Below the pieces are notes generated by a model. That model saw only the letters and a list, made by a program, of their open reading frames with translations. It was not told the origin of the DNA and did no database searches. DNA of 9,450 nucleotides from Planctomycetota bacterium (GTDB taxonomy: Bacteria; Planctomycetota; Phycisphaerae; Phycisphaerales; SM1A02): contig QWPU01000097.1 in assembly GCA_003671065.1 (NCBI GenBank), positions 1 to 9,450 of the forward strand, read 5' to 3'. Position 1 is the stretch's first letter, and each line of letters begins with the position of its first letter. A program made the translations under genes and the position numbers. Below are positions 1 to 6,061 of this stretch, piece by piece.

Positions 1-194
1 CTTGTGGTGATGAGATTTCCTGCGGGCGCGCGGCGTCGCATGGGATCGCAAATAGCGCGAACAGCGCAATGCGGAGTGCGCGCGTAGGAGGCGAGGTGCG
101 TTCGACCCATGAAGCCGACGCCGATGACTCCGACGCCAACGACGCCAGGCTGGCTGGCGGCGGAGATGGTTTCGTCAGATGACAGGTGGTTCAT
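1..194 (-). CDS. Gfo/Idh/MocA family oxidoreductase, N-terminus only (runs off left edge)
   Basis: Reading the minus strand from ATG at 194-192 gives 64 codons that stay open to the window edge. After a polar leader of about 16 residues comes a Rossmann start, GVGVIGVGFMGRTHLASY, with the GxGxxG-like dinucleotide-binding loop (GVGFMG), followed by AVRAICDP. There the acidic residue after the second beta strand is where NAD(P) ribose recognition usually falls. This is the standard opening of the Gfo/Idh/MocA dehydrogenases, which oxidise or reduce sugars and cyclitols with NAD(P). The substrate cannot be judged because the catalytic EKP and C-terminal domain lie outside the window. The gene is divergent from trpG with only 45 bp between starts. 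No Shine-Dalgarno sequence is evident before the ATG. The family call is secure for so short a piece because the loop and its flanks are typical. Confidence 0.85.
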   Translation of the reverse strand, partial: MNHLSSDETISAASQPGVVGVGVIGVGFMGRTHLASYARTPHCAVRAICDPMRRRAPAGNLITT

Positions 195-239
195 GGCGAA
201 GGAAGATACACAGTTGCCGTGTGAAAGTACCATGAGGCG
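195..239. promoter_or_regulatory. Short divergent intergenic region (promoters for both flanking genes expected)
   Basis: These 45 bp separate the start of the left-edge oxidoreductase (minus) from the GTG start of trpG (plus), so any promoters must lie here or reach into the flanking genes. No convincing -35/-10 pair was seen. A short imperfect dyad (CACA, seven bases, TGTG) is present but too weak to call an operator. Confidence 0.3.
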
Positions 240-839
240 GTGCTTCTGCTGATCGACAACTACGACTCGTTCACATTCAATCTCGTGCAACGATTCGGCG
301 AAATTGATCGCGCGCTCAATGTCGAAGTGGTTCGCAATGATCAGATCACCGTCGCGCAGGCCGAAGCGCTGGCGCCAACTCACCTCGTGATCTCACCAGG
401 ACCATGCACGCCGAAAGAGTCGGGAATCAGCGCGGATCTCATCCGTCACTTCCGTGGACGCATTCCAATTCTCGGTGTCTGCTTAGGTCATCAAACCATC
501 GGCGATTGCCACGGCATGATCGTGCGCCGCAACGACGAGCCCGTCCACGGCAAGACCAGCGAGATTGTGCACGACGGCCGCGGTTTGTTCACGGGCATGT
601 CACTTCCGTTCGTCGCGACGCGCTATCACTCGCTCGTCATCGAACCGACCTCAGTGCATCCTGATTTCGAAGTTTCAGCATGGACGGCACGCGGCGAAAT
701 CATGGGCCTCCGCTGGAAAGCGCCCGCGGACGCGGCACCAATGGAAGGCGTGCAATTCCACCCCGAAAGCTTCCTCACGCTCGAAGGCCCAAGGCTCCTC
801 GCGAATTACTTGCGCATGAGCGTCGCCGCGGCCCGCTAA
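240..839 (+). CDS. trpG: Glutamine amidotransferase subunit of anthranilate / aminodeoxychorismate synthase
   Basis: This class I glutamine amidotransferase releases ammonia from glutamine for the chorismate-using partner subunit (TrpE for tryptophan, PabB for folate). At 199 residues it has normal family length. It begins with the signature LIDNYDSFTFNL (residues 4-15). It has an oxyanion segment SPGPCTP (52-58), the nucleophile loop GVCLGHQ with Cys81, the RYHSL segment (128-132), and HPES supplying His174 and Glu176 of the catalytic triad. The start is GTG at 240, because an in-frame TGA lies at 222-224 and no ATG follows upstream of the conserved first strand. No partner synthase subunit is nearby, so trpG and pabA cannot be separated here; in many bacteria one protein serves both enzymes. 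Its 3' end faces the 69-bp repeat array and convergent mcsB. Confidence 0.93.
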   Translation: MLLLIDNYDSFTFNLVQRFGEIDRALNVEVVRNDQITVAQAEALAPTHLVISPGPCTPKESGISADLIRHFRGRIPILGVCLGHQTIGDCHGMIVRRNDEPVHGKTSEIVHDGRGLFTGMSLPFVATRYHSLVIEPTSVHPDFEVSAWTARGEIMGLRWKAPADAAPMEGVQFHPESFLTLEGPRLLANYLRMSVAAAR

Positions 840-861
840 AGCCAACCCAGCAACCAGTCGT

Positions 862-1195
862 GGACAGGCCAGAACTTCGGGCATACAGAATTGCGCCGAC
901 GGGCAATTCCGTCGCGCAGGACAAACGACTGGACAGGCCAGAACTTCGGGCACACAGAATTGCGCCGACGGGCAATTCCGTCGCGCAGGACAAACGACTG
1001 GACAGGCCAGAACTTCGGGCATACAGAATTGCGCAGACGGGCAATTCCGTCGCGCAGGACAAACGACTGGACAGACCGGAACTTCGGGCACGCAGAATTG
1101 CGACGGCGGGCAATTCCGTCGCGCAGGACAAACGACTGGACAGACCGGAACTTCGGGCATACAGAATTGCGCCGACGGGCAATTCCGTCGCGCAG
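862..1195. repeat. Tandem array of five 69-bp units with internal inverted repeat
   Basis: Units begin at 862, 931, 1000, 1069 and 1138, exactly 69 bp apart. The fifth stops after 58 bp at 1195. Copies differ only at unit positions 7, 10, 23, 24, 35, 36 and 38; positions 39-69 plus 1-6 form a 37-bp invariant block. Each unit contains GAATTGC - 8 nt - GCAATTC (positions 27-33 and 42-48; 888-894 and 903-909 in copy 1), a perfect 7-bp stem. The changes at 35, 36 and 38 all fall in its loop. An overlapping alternative stem, CGACGG/CCGTCG (36-41 and 48-53), is also possible. The array fills most of the 396-bp gap between the convergent trpG and mcsB genes. There is no T-tract, so a classical intrinsic terminator is not indicated. 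The remaining flanks (840-861 and 1196-1235) show no gene. Because 69 is a multiple of three, frames stay open across it, but they run into trpG or mcsB out of frame and look spurious. Confidence 0.95.
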
Positions 1196-1235
1196 TTGGC
1201 AGCGAGGTATGAGTTACTCGAAAGTGCCCGCGGTT

Positions 1236-2324
1236 CTAGCGCAGAGCTCCGCGAACGGCCTCGGCGCGTTGAACGCGATCATCGCGTCCATTGCCCAATT
1301 CGCATCCCGTCGCGCGGGAGAGGTGTGCGGGTTGGACTTCAGTGAGCAAGCGATCGATGAGCGTCAGAGGAATATCTCGGATGCGACCAAGCGCAACGCC
1401 GAGGCGCACGCGCGAAAGAAACTTGATGCTTTCATCAAGCGCTAGCAAGCGAGATGAGCGAAGAATCCCAAGCGCGCGATACACACGATCATCAAGCGAC
1501 GCGACATCGCGCTCGACCAGTGCGCGCCGCGACGCGCGTTCATACTCAATGAAGCGCGGAACAATCTGCTCAGTGAATTCCTCGACTAGGTCGTGTTCGC
1601 TCCGGCCAAGCGTTGTCTGGTTCGACACTTGGAAAAAATCACCAAGCGCATCAGTCCCCTCGCCGTGAAAGCCGCGCACCGCAAGATTTAGTTCTTTCGC
1701 CGAGCGCTGCACCTTCTCAAGTTCCTCGAGCATGTGCAGTGCGGGAAGATGAAGCATCGCGCTCACTCGAATCCCTGTGCCCACATTGGTTGGACACGCC
1801 GTGAGATAGCCAAAGCGCGGGTGAAACGCGAATTCAAGTCCGCGTTCGAGCGACGTATCAAGCGCGAACATCCGCTCCGCGAGCGGCTGCAATTGCAGTC
1901 CAGGCGCCAGCATTTGCATGCGCAGGTGATCCTCTTCATTCACCATCACGCTCGAGGTTTCGTCGGTGCTCATGGCGACGCAACGCGGATGCAGCGCCTC
2001 GACAAACGGCTTCGAGATGAGATTGCGTTCAAACAGCAGCAGGCGATCAGCCGCGGTCGTGGCCTGCACATTCACCCATCGCACGCCAGATTCAAACGGC
2101 CCTGACAACTTCGTGCTCTGCACGCGATGCACGACATCACTCAGTTGCTGCGGCGACGCGCGATTGACAAAGGCGAAACCGACAAGATTACGCGCGAGCC
2201 GAATGCGGCTCGAAAGCACGCAATCTAGGCACGGAGCCTCGCCGCCATCAAGCCCCAAAATGGCAGGCATGCGAGCAGGATCCTCAGGCGCGTCATCATG
2301 CGGATGATCCGACGCACCATTCAT
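1236..2324 (-). CDS. mcsB: Protein arginine kinase McsB
   Basis: McsB transfers phosphate from ATP to arginine side chains of proteins. In Bacillus this marks substrates for ClpCP and inactivates the repressor CtsR. The 362-residue product has normal length. Phosphagen-kinase landmarks appear in order: VLSSRIRLARN (36-46, with arginines expected to bind ATP phosphates), NEEDHLRMQ (129-137), CPTNVGTGIRVS (177-188) and RGFHGEGTDALGDFFQVSNQ (217-236, with the GEG acidic residue Glu222). Near the C-terminus QPAHL is followed by DRVQRA (349-354), where the McsB phospho-arginine receptor normally reads RDxxRA; here the first two residues look swapped. The ATG overlaps the mcsA stop as ATGA, so translational coupling is likely. 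The first 30 residues are variable and acidic, comparable in length to the leader of known McsB. No ctsR or clpC lies in the window. Confidence 0.93.
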   Translation of the reverse strand: MNGASDHPHDDAPEDPARMPAILGLDGGEAPCLDCVLSSRIRLARNLVGFAFVNRASPQQLSDVVHRVQSTKLSGPFESGVRWVNVQATTAADRLLLFERNLISKPFVEALHPRCVAMSTDETSSVMVNEEDHLRMQMLAPGLQLQPLAERMFALDTSLERGLEFAFHPRFGYLTACPTNVGTGIRVSAMLHLPALHMLEELEKVQRSAKELNLAVRGFHGEGTDALGDFFQVSNQTTLGRSEHDLVEEFTEQIVPRFIEYERASRRALVERDVASLDDRVYRALGILRSSRLLALDESIKFLSRVRLGVALGRIRDIPLTLIDRLLTEVQPAHLSRATGCELGNGRDDRVQRAEAVRGALR

Positions 2325-2845
2325 GAGCTCGTCCCGCTTTCAGTTGCAGGTTCACCTTCATTCAACGCAATCATGCGGTCACGAATCTTCGCGGCCCTCA
2401 TGTATTCCTCGCGCGCGATTGCTTCGCGAAGCTCGCTCGCAAGTTTGTTTCGCATCGCGGCGCGGTCAACCAGATTCGCGGCGTGTGTTGGATGTCGACC
2501 CACATGCACCGAAGCGCCAGCTTGCGCGCGCGAAATCACGGCGCCAAGTTCTTCCTCGAATTGTCGGTAGCAATCTGGACAACCCACGAGCCCCGATTCG
2601 CGCACCGAAGCCATCGTTGTCGCGCACGTGGGGCACGATTTCACCACGCGAGGTGCGCTGGCATGCACTTGCGCGTGCGCGAGCAATTTGCCAACTACGA
2701 GTGCAGGGCCTGTGGCTGTCGGCAAGATGTAGCCGCGTTGCTGCGCATGAGCGGCGCAGAGATGCACTTCGGTTTTGACACCATCAGTCACGATCGTCTC
2801 GTGCACCACGGCGGGGGTTGAACAGGAATCACAAGATCGGGACAT
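2321..2845 (-). CDS. mcsA: McsA-like zinc-finger activator of the arginine kinase (UVR domain)
   Basis: McsA binds and activates McsB in Firmicutes and links it to the Clp protease. This 174-residue protein matches the architecture: an N-terminal metal site C5xxC8 ... C30xxH33 (His in place of the last Cys of the Bacillus protein), a linker, a second site C71xxC74 ... C89xxC92, then VHVGRHP (113-119) and a C-terminal UVR motif (about 135-161, LASELREAIAREEYMRAAKI) like that of UvrB/UvrC. Length is close to Bacillus McsA. It lies directly upstream of mcsB with an ATGA overlap and 29 bp downstream of the kdsA stop, so all three are probably one transcript. No good Shine-Dalgarno sequence precedes the ATG at 2845, consistent with weak use of such sites elsewhere in the window. 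Confidence 0.9.
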   Translation of the reverse strand: MSRSCDSCSTPAVVHETIVTDGVKTEVHLCAAHAQQRGYILPTATGPALVVGKLLAHAQVHASAPRVVKSCPTCATTMASVRESGLVGCPDCYRQFEEELGAVISRAQAGASVHVGRHPTHAANLVDRAAMRNKLASELREAIAREEYMRAAKIRDRMIALNEGEPATESGTSS

Positions 2846-2874
2846 CGCTCAACACTGTAGCTTGGCCGCAGCGT

Positions 2875-3753
2875 CTATCGCGCGCTTAACCCGCCGCGAA
2901 TCGCAACAAGCGATTGAAGAATCCCGCGCACGGCGCTCAACGGTTGGATCGTGCTTGCGTCAGAAGTCGATCGTGTGGGATCGGGATGGCACTCGAGAAA
3001 CAGCGCGTCGACACCCGTGGCAATCGCCGCCCGCGCGAGCGACGCGCATCGATCAGGCCGCCCGCCTGTGGAAGTCTTGTCGCCGCCGGGCAACTGCGTT
3101 GAGTGCGTGGCATCAAAGCATGTCGGCGCACCAAACTCGCGTCCCAGATCGATCATGTCCGCAAGGCCAATGAAGTCCGTCACCAGTCGGTTGTAGCCAA
3201 AGAAAGTACCGCGCTCGGTCAGCATCATCCGTGTCGCGCCGCCTTCCTGCAGTTTCTCAAGGACATTGCGCATTTCCGCGGGCGACATGTACTGCCCTTT
3301 CTTCACATTCACCGCGCGACCAGTCGCTGCGGCCGCTGCGAGCAAGTCAGTCTGTCTGCACAGAAACGCTGGAATCTGAAGGAGATCTACCACTTCAGCC
3401 ACGCGCGCGGCCTGACTCGACTCATGAATATCCGTGGTCACCGCAACACCAAGGCGCTCGCGCATCGCCGCAAACATCGCAAGCCCGCGCTCGATGCCCG
3501 GTCCGCGCGGCGAATGAATGCTCGACCGATTCGCCTTGTCGAAACTCGCCTTGAAGACATACGGCAACTTGAGGTCCGCGCAGATTTCAGCCACGCCGTC
3601 GCCGATTCTGCGATTCGTGTCGTCGTCTTCAAGCACACATGGGCCTGCGATTACGAGGAGCGGTCGCATCGTGCTGTTGGGCAACGCGAACCACTGGTTG
3701 AGGCTGGTGCCCTGAGCGTTGTGAGCGGAGGTCGCGTCCGTGTGTGAGGTCAT
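2875..3753 (-). CDS. kdsA: 3-deoxy-D-manno-octulosonate-8-phosphate synthase, metal-dependent type
   Basis: KdsA condenses phosphoenolpyruvate with arabinose 5-phosphate to Kdo 8-phosphate in the cytoplasm, the committed step to the Kdo core of lipopolysaccharide. Conserved blocks are VIAGPCVLED (34-43), VFKASFDKANRSS (66-78), TTDIHES (106-112), QIPAFLCRQTDLL (126-138), VNVKKGQ (148-154), DATHSTQLPGG (214-224) and FLECHPDP (252-259). Cys39, His217, Glu254 and Asp265 match the four metal ligands of the Aquifex-type enzyme; metal-free E. coli KdsA has Asn in place of the Cys. The frame is open 54 codons further upstream, to 3915, but that extension has no family similarity. The ATG at 3753 gives 292 residues, close to the usual 260-290, so I chose it. 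It appears to lead the kdsA-mcsA-mcsB run. Confidence 0.95.
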   Translation of the reverse strand: MTSHTDATSAHNAQGTSLNQWFALPNSTMRPLLVIAGPCVLEDDDTNRRIGDGVAEICADLKLPYVFKASFDKANRSSIHSPRGPGIERGLAMFAAMRERLGVAVTTDIHESSQAARVAEVVDLLQIPAFLCRQTDLLAAAAATGRAVNVKKGQYMSPAEMRNVLEKLQEGGATRMMLTERGTFFGYNRLVTDFIGLADMIDLGREFGAPTCFDATHSTQLPGGDKTSTGGRPDRCASLARAAIATGVDALFLECHPDPTRSTSDASTIQPLSAVRGILQSLVAIRGGLSAR

Positions 3754-3975
3754 TGGCAGGACAGTGTAGTGGGCGCGCAACAGGCGATTTGTGCGAGGTC
3801 CATTCCCGACCGCAGCACACTTTCGCGGCAAAATACAAGGTTGAGGCAAGATGAGCCCACGACATGCCGAATCCATTGACTGAGGGTTCTGTGAGCCCAA
3901 GTGGCCGAAAGGCATCGGCCGCCAAATTGCCCGAGTAGCGATCTTGTCTGTTTCTCCTCTTCAGCGGGTCCACCT
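3754..3975. promoter_or_regulatory. Divergent intergenic region between kdsA and the DUF1444 gene
   Basis: These 222 bp separate the chosen starts of kdsA (minus) and the DUF1444 gene (plus) and must hold promoters for both. Both frames extend into it: kdsA's to 3915 and the DUF1444 gene's to a GTG at 3901. The extensions overlap and show no domain, so I treat them as fortuitous. No consensus promoter pair or strong inverted repeat was recognised by eye. Confidence 0.4.
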
Positions 3976-4767
3976 ATGGACAATCTCCCACTCGAACCCG
4001 AAGCATTCGCCGCCCATGTCATGAGTCTGCTCAAGCGTCAATACCCGACGCGCGACTCCGCAGTGACTGGTCCACTCCACGTCGTGTTCGATGGCCGTCA
4101 TCTGGGCCTCGAAAACCTGTATCGCATGGTGCTGCGCGATCCGCGTAATGCCAACGAAATCGTCGAGAATTATCTTGAGCGTCTGCTCGAAGGCGATCAA
4201 ATCTCAGGCGCGCCGCTGCCATTCTCGGTCGCTCGCACGCGCATAATGCCGCGCATTCAGCCTGAATCTATCTTCGAACATCTTGATCGTGCGCAAGTCG
4301 CGCACATCCCGTTTGTGAATGACACTGTCATTGTGTTTGTGATCGACCTGCCTCAACTCACCGTGTCGATCACGACTGAGCAGATGGTTCGCTGGGGTTT
4401 GCAAGCGGATGATCTCGACACGATCTCACGAGAAAACCTCGCGCGCTATGCGCCTGATCTCGAAGTGCGTCTCGTCGATTCGCACGACGGAGGGCGAGCG
4501 GCGATCGTGGCGCAGCAAGATGGCTATGACGCAGCGCGTCTGCTTTTGTCGACATTGCATGGGCGTCTTGCCAAAGAGATGAAGGGCGACTTTTATGTCG
4601 CTACACCCGCGCGCGATACCTTCATTGCGATCAGCGTCGGTCCGAACACCTTCATCGATCGCCTCAAGGCGCGTGTGGACGAAGACTTTCGACGGCTGCC
4701 GTATCCGATCACGCGCGAGTTGTTCTATGTGACGCGCGATGGTGTGGCGGGAACGCTCGCAGCCTAA
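3976..4767 (+). CDS. DUF1444 (UPF0354, YtpQ-like) family protein
   Basis: The 263-residue product resembles Bacillus YtpQ in length and layout. It shows a central strand-rich part, VIVFVIDLPQL (118-128), then a helix with NLARYAP, a DGYDAARLLL motif (about 181-190; YtpQ has a near-identical DGYDASRIL) and ATPARDTFIAISV (about 208-220), matching the YtpQ stretch around VPHQDVLIL. No signal peptide or membrane span is visible, so it is probably cytoplasmic. No biochemical function is established for the family to my knowledge, and none is assigned here. ATG at 3976 is chosen over a GTG at 3901 because the extra 25 residues are low in similarity and Pro/Ser rich. It is divergent from kdsA and its stop is 18 bp from the stop of the convergent thioredoxin-domain gene. 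Confidence 0.8.
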   Translation: MDNLPLEPEAFAAHVMSLLKRQYPTRDSAVTGPLHVVFDGRHLGLENLYRMVLRDPRNANEIVENYLERLLEGDQISGAPLPFSVARTRIMPRIQPESIFEHLDRAQVAHIPFVNDTVIVFVIDLPQLTVSITTEQMVRWGLQADDLDTISRENLARYAPDLEVRLVDSHDGGRAAIVAQQDGYDAARLLLSTLHGRLAKEMKGDFYVATPARDTFIAISVGPNTFIDRLKARVDEDFRRLPYPITRELFYVTRDGVAGTLAA

Positions 4768-4785
4768 CGGCACTCAGCATCGAGC

Positions 4786-6036
4786 TTACTCCGCAGCTGG
4801 CGCGCTCTGCGTCTTCGCATCTTCAAGCAGGAGCGCATCAATCGCTTGCTCAAGACTTCCGCTCTGCACATCGGCACCGCGAAGAAGTCCCGCGCGATCA
4901 ATGATGTAGTAGTCAGGAAAACCATCGACGCTATACGCGGCATTCGCGGCGCCGCTGCTGTCGACGCACACGGGATACGCGATGCTCTTGCTGCGCACGG
5001 TCGCGTTCATCTTGTCGCCGCCATCTGTATGGCAGACGCCGATGACAACGACATTCTTGTCCGCATACTTCTTCGCAAGGTCGTTCATCTTTGGAATGCC
5101 CGCGAGGCAGGGACCACACCAGGTCGCCCAGAAGTCGAGCACGATGATCTTGCCTTTGAGGTCAGTCACATCAGCGATCTTCCCGATTGAGTCGGTGTTC
5201 ATCCACTGTGTTGGTACGCCAATACTCGGAGCAACTGTGCACTTGTCAAAGCGTGCGAGAGTCGCGCGTCGACGCGCATCGCCCTCGAGAAAATTCGCTG
5301 GTAATCGCGCTGGCGCTCCATCGGTCTTCGCCGCTGCAGGCTTCTTCGATTTCGTGGCTGCATCCTTCTCGAGCGGAGCGTCAGTCGTGTCGTCGCTTGC
5401 CTTCTCCTCTTGCGCCGCGCTCGCCGTTTCCGCGAGCAGCTTCTCAACGACCTCTCGCACATGTGCTGGCTGAAGTCCAATCGCGCGCAGTTTTCCGTTG
5501 CGATCAATCACTGCATAGGTCGGCCAGAACCCAACTTTCCACGCCTTCGCACTCGCTCCTGTATCAACAGCGAGCGGATAGTTGATACCCATACTGCTTG
5601 CAATTCCCTCAATGCCTTCTTTGCCGCGCGCAGCATCATGCACGCCAATCACGACGAGTCCCTGTGATTTCAGGTCCTTCACCATCGTGACATTCTCAGG
5701 AAGTGCAGCGCGACATGGACCGCACCATGTTGCCCAGAAATCAACGACAACGACTTTGCCTTTGAGCGCGCCGAGCACATCTTTCGCGTCTTTGATGTTC
5801 GCGAGATCTTCGTCTTCTCCGCGCCACTCAGTGAGCGACAATTTCGGAGGCGCTTTGCCTGTCATCGCTTTGTGCGACTTTCCAGTCGCACCTTGACGCC
5901 AGAACCAATCATCAGGAAACTCGTCTGCTGCCGCAGCGTTGATCGTGACGCTTGCAACAACGCTCGAGGCGTCGGTCGCTATGGTTGCGAATGATGCGGT
6001 GAAACTCACAAACGCGGCGAGTAGAAAGCTGTGCAT
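4786..6036 (-). CDS. Exported protein with two TlpA/ResA-type thioredoxin domains
   Basis: This 416-residue protein starts with a hydrophobic signal-like segment (residues 1 to about 19). Two thioredoxin-fold domains follow. Domain 1 (about 63-203) has VVVDFWATWCGPC with Cys105/Cys108 and the cis-proline region GFWPTY (Pro172). Domain 2 (about 265-405) has IVLDFWATWCGPC with Cys307/Cys310 and GFPDYY (Pro374). Both active sites are intact WCGPC, as in TlpA/ResA-like periplasmic reductases that reduce disulfides, for instance in cytochrome c maturation. A low-complexity linker rich in Ala, Lys, Asp and Glu (about 204-245) joins them. The frame is open to 6333, but that part overlaps the upstream gene's coding region; ATG at 6036 begins the signal sequence. 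It lies 25 bp downstream of the repeat-protein gene and is probably co-transcribed. Specific substrates are unknown. Confidence 0.9.
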   Translation of the reverse strand: MHSFLLAAFVSFTASFATIATDASSVVASVTINAAAADEFPDDWFWRQGATGKSHKAMTGKAPPKLSLTEWRGEDEDLANIKDAKDVLGALKGKVVVVDFWATWCGPCRAALPENVTMVKDLKSQGLVVIGVHDAARGKEGIEGIASSMGINYPLAVDTGASAKAWKVGFWPTYAVIDRNGKLRAIGLQPAHVREVVEKLLAETASAAQEEKASDDTTDAPLEKDAATKSKKPAAAKTDGAPARLPANFLEGDARRRATLARFDKCTVAPSIGVPTQWMNTDSIGKIADVTDLKGKIIVLDFWATWCGPCLAGIPKMNDLAKKYADKNVVVIGVCHTDGGDKMNATVRSKSIAYPVCVDSSGAANAAYSVDGFPDYYIIDRAGLLRGADVQSGSLEQAIDALLLEDAKTQSAPAAE

Positions 6037-6061
6037 GCGCAGAGCGTACCTTCTCTCACGC

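Noticed and set aside
675..1182. Cysteine-rich minus-strand frames through the repeats
   Set aside because: Same three-fold periodicity artefact; they end inside trpG antisense and have no recognisable domain.
862..1195. CRISPR array
   Set aside because: The units are contiguous and nearly identical over their full 69 bp, with a 37-bp invariant block but no unique spacers, and no cas genes are in the window.
680..1445. Long plus-strand open frames across the 69-bp repeats encoding a 23-residue protein repeat
   Set aside because: The unit length is a multiple of three, so frames stay open by construction. One frame overlaps trpG and both run into antisense of mcsB; no start with a ribosome site or known domain is present. 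Two changes (positions 7 and 10) are synonymous in one frame, but too few differences exist to infer selection.
3754..3915. 54-residue N-terminal extension of KdsA
   Set aside because: It exceeds the family length, has no similarity to KdsA or a targeting signal, and overlaps the upstream extension of the divergent DUF1444 gene.
3901..3975. GTG start extending the DUF1444 protein by 25 residues
   Set aside because: The extension is Pro/Ser/Cys rich with no similarity to the family; ATG at 3976 gives the usual length. It cannot be fully excluded.
4768..4785. Intrinsic terminator between the convergent DUF1444 and thioredoxin genes
   Set aside because: Only 18 bp with no GC-rich hairpin or T-tract.
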